The notes beneath the pieces were generated by a model. It had not been told where the DNA came from. It was given only the letters and a program-made list of their open reading frames with translations, and searched no databases. 38,452 bases of DNA from CAIKMD01 sp035277525 (lineage in GTDB: Bacteria > Pseudomonadota > Alphaproteobacteria > ATCC43930 > CGMCC-115725), in the NCBI GenBank assembly GCA_035277525.1, contig DATEKH010000024.1, positions 1-38,452 on the forward strand, in the 5' to 3' direction. Shown piece after piece: positions 38,222-38,452 of the stretch. The translations under genes and the position numbers were made by a program. Within the stretch, counting starts at the first letter, position 1; each line of letters begins with the position of its first letter.

Positions 38222-38452
38222 TGGAACTGGCCGCGCTTTTCGTCGGCATCACCGCGATCGTGCTGCTGATGGTGCTGGGCCCGCTGGTGCGGCCGGCCAA
38301 GGCGCCGCGCGAGCGCAGCTCATTCGACCGCGCGGTCTATCGCGATCAGCTGGCGGAGCTCGAGCGCGAGGTGGCGCGCGGTCTGCTCGAGCCGGCGCAG
38401 GCGGCGTCGGCCCGGCTCGAGCTGCAGCGCCGCCTGCTCGGCGCCGATGCCA
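38221..38452 (+). CDS. ccmI: Cytochrome c biogenesis protein CcmI (5' part only)
   Basis: 77 codons run from ATG 38221 to the window end without a stop. The beginning has an N-terminal membrane helix (LFVGITAIVLLMVLGPLV) followed by FDRAVYRDQLAELEREVARGLLEPAQAASARLELQRRLL, the standard leucine-zipper-like loop of CcmI. The TPR domain that binds apocytochrome lies outside. It overlaps the last base of the ccmH stop (TGATG). Confidence 0.9.
   Translation, partial: MELAALFVGITAIVLLMVLGPLVRPAKAPRERSSFDRAVYRDQLAELEREVARGLLEPAQAASARLELQRRLLGADA

Overview
The window is GC-rich (judged by eye, mid-60s percent), densely packed chromosomal DNA of a free-living alphaproteobacterium. I cannot name a genus. 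The lineage call rests on the gene set: a CarD/CdnL regulator beside a 7Fe-8S FdxA ferredoxin, a SUV3-type helicase coupled to an Hsp15-like S4 protein, DUF1223 and extensin-like proteins, and a system I cytochrome c (ccm) operon. No integrase, transposase, phage gene or CRISPR array was found.

Region 1 (1-8068, + strand) is one tightly packed catabolic gene cluster. It holds the end of an SsuA/NMT1-type substrate-binding protein, an SsuC-type ABC permease, a Rieske oxygenase, an SDR dehydrogenase, a cupin, an alpha/beta hydrolase, an IclR regulator, a ThDP-dependent enzyme of the acetolactate synthase/benzoylformate decarboxylase type, and a divergent SDR. The likely job is uptake and stepwise breakdown of one organic, possibly aromatic, compound; the substrate is unknown. 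A tRNA-Arg(CCT) gene on the - strand closes the region with its 3' end facing the cluster. Region 2 (8465-13102) has an MHS-type MFS transporter and then, on the - strand, a secreted SNase-fold protein, a phosphatase-fold pseudoenzyme, CarD, FdxA and a TerB-like protein.

Region 3 (13207-21285) is a glycan/cell-envelope block: FkbM methyltransferase, GreB, a GT-B-like protein, a GT39 membrane glycosyltransferase, a SAM methyltransferase and a GT2 polyprenyl-phosphate glycosyltransferase on +, meeting a DegT aminotransferase and a sugar-nucleotide SDR on -. Dehydrogenase/epimerase, aminotransferase, GT2 and GT39 together resemble the logic of the arn (aminoarabinose) pathway. The block lies between carD-fdxA and S4-helicase, which I recall as neighbours in many alphaproteobacteria.

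Region 4 (21354-32071) is mostly housekeeping: extensin-like lipoprotein, S4 protein, SUV3-like helicase, glycine-zipper protein, PH-domain membrane protein, HtpG, DUF1223 protein, NIPSNAP protein and aconitase AcnA. Two structured non-coding elements sit between convergent genes: a three-way-junction palindrome (27919-28000) and an 11-unit heptamer array folding into a hairpin (29301-29377). Region 5 (32072-38452) starts with a 393-base gap that holds three tandem hairpins, two with C-run loops, ending in an intrinsic terminator (a candidate small RNA or ccm leader). The contiguous ccmABCDEFGHI operon follows; ccmI runs off the end.
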